The notes under the pieces are model-generated. The model ran no database searches. It saw only the letters and a program-made list of their open reading frames with translations, and was not told the DNA's origin. Position numbers and translations under genes: made by a program. DNA of 5,485 bases, from NCBI GenBank assembly GCA_947245315.1, contig CAMXNV010000145.1:1-5485 (forward strand), read 5' to 3'. Position 1 is the first letter of the stretch. The number at the start of each line of letters is the position of its first letter. The DNA is from an uncultured Oscillibacter sp. (GTDB lineage: Bacteria > Bacillota > Clostridia > Oscillospirales > Oscillospiraceae). Positions 4,986 to 5,485 of this stretch are shown here, in pieces.

Positions 4986-5063
4986 CACCTCTGTGCGGGC
5001 CATTCCTTCGGAAGTGCCCGGGTTTCAGGGGAAGGGCGGACGCATAGGTCCGCCCCTACAGGT

Positions 5064-5485
5064 TCAGGCCCTGACCGGGAGCTTTATTGTGACCACCGCC
5101 CCGCCGCCGTCGGCGTTGCCGATGGAGAAGGTCCCTCCGTGCAGCCCCACAATCTCATCGCACACCGCCAGGCCGATGCCGCTGCCCCGGGCCCGGGAGG
5201 TGCCCTTGTAAAACTTCTGCTTGACAAAAGGCAGCTCCTCCTCCGGGATACCGGGGCCGTAGTCCCGGATGCGGACCACCTGGTGGGACCCCTCCTGGCT
5301 GACGGAGGCCGTGATCCGGCGGCCCGCGCCGCCGTGCTTGGCGGCGTTGTCCAGCACGTTGCAGAACACCTGCTTGAGCCGCTCCGAGTCCCCCCGGATC
5401 AGGGGCAGGTCCCCGTCGCCGGGGTGGTACTCCAGGGCGATGCCGTCCTGGCGGAAGAGCTCCTGATAGGTGAAAATGGCGTCCT
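5064..5485 (-). CDS. Sensor histidine kinase, C-terminal part (gene runs off right edge)
   Basis: The frame is open from the window edge to the TGA at 5064-5066, giving 139 visible codons of the ATP-binding (HATPase_c) domain; the N-terminus lies beyond 5485. Motifs in order: a lead-in ending in DSERLKQVF (5390-5364) typical of the region just before the N box, N box NVLDNAAKHG (5360-5331), G1 box DYGPGIP (5264-5244), an F-box-like FVKQKFYKG, and G2 box GSGIGLAV (5186-5163). The protein ends in TIKLPVRA, a usual kinase terminus. By family it autophosphorylates a His (H box not in the window) and passes the phosphate to a response regulator, most often encoded next to it, here presumably to the right. 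The GTG at 5369 is an internal Val codon, not a start: upstream residues continue the domain. The signal sensed cannot be told. Confidence 0.93.
   Translation of the reverse strand, partial: DAIFTYQELFRQDGIALEYHPGDGDLPLIRGDSERLKQVFCNVLDNAAKHGGAGRRITASVSQEGSHQVVRIRDYGPGIPEEELPFVKQKFYKGTSRARGSGIGLAVCDEIVGLHGGTFSIGNADGGGAVVTIKLPVRA

Larger units (their letters stand above)
4867..5060. mobile_element. MITE-like element, 194 bp, perfect 14-bp terminal inverted repeats
   Basis: The ends TGTAGGGGCGGACC (4867-4880) and GGTCCGCCCCTACA (5047-5060) are perfect inverted repeats. Each end also folds locally: GGGCGGAC, a 6-nt loop, GTCCGCCC (4872-4893 and 5034-5055). Inside are two 9-bp hairpins of the same outline: GGCCCGGTC-AGGG-GACCGGGCC (4925-4946) and GGCCCGCAC-CTCT-GTGCGGGCC (4980-5001). 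There is no transposase and no clear target-site duplication. Parts recur in the window (4923-4950 matches 3615-3642; 4960-4985 resembles 56-81), so it is built of shared modules. It fills the gap between the histidine kinase stop (3 bp away) and the DUF1385 promoter. Non-autonomous transposition or a structured-repeat role is inferred. Confidence 0.75.

Noticed and set aside
4844..5211. Plus-strand frames in the gap at 4844-5047 and 4882-5211
   Set aside because: They are translations of the inverted-repeat element and the antisense of the kinase gene, without start signals.
1..5485. CRISPR array, tRNA or rRNA genes
   Set aside because: No regularly spaced direct repeats with unique spacers were seen, and no cloverleaf or rRNA-like sequence was recognised on either strand by eye.

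Overview
The window looks like chromosomal DNA from a GC-rich gut Clostridia, most likely Oscillospirales (Flavonifractor/Oscillibacter-like). This rests on the GC-rich recA, recX and prmC genes, strong AGGAGG-type ribosome sites, a DUF1385 membrane protein upstream of prmC, and short GC-rich palindromic repeats between genes. The taxon is an inference from gene content and style; no database was searched.

Layout, left to right. Bases 1-90 are a fragment of intergenic repeat. Next is a small divergent pair: an XRE-family repressor (91-339, minus) and an 83-codon small protein (417-668, plus; DUF6809-like). They share a 77-bp gap holding two face-to-face sigma-A-type promoters on one dyad-symmetric putative operator. 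The small gene converges on recX and their stop codons overlap. A minus-strand run follows, in transcription order prmC (3537-2671), a 64-aa PspC-domain membrane protein (2655-2461), recA (2402-1287) and recX (1297-665). recA has its own AT-rich promoter region, and recX overlaps the recA end by 11 bp. Upstream of prmC lies a 282-bp repeat-filled gap, then a four-TM DUF1385 protein (4794-3820) with its own promoter. A second repeat-filled gap contains a 194-bp element with perfect 14-bp terminal inverted repeats. Finally the C-terminal part of a sensor histidine kinase (5064 to beyond 5485, minus) runs off the right edge.

Functionally, RecA carries out homologous recombination and SOS signalling, and RecX modulates RecA filaments. 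PrmC methylates release factors. The PspC-domain and DUF1385 proteins are membrane proteins of poorly defined role. The XRE/small-protein pair resembles an accessory regulatory module, phage- or element-like in style, placed against the 3' end of recX.

Most of the window is ordinary core genome. The parts most worth a second look are the symmetric promoter/operator between the XRE gene and the small protein, and the repeat elements, whose hairpin stems differ between copies by paired, compensatory changes.
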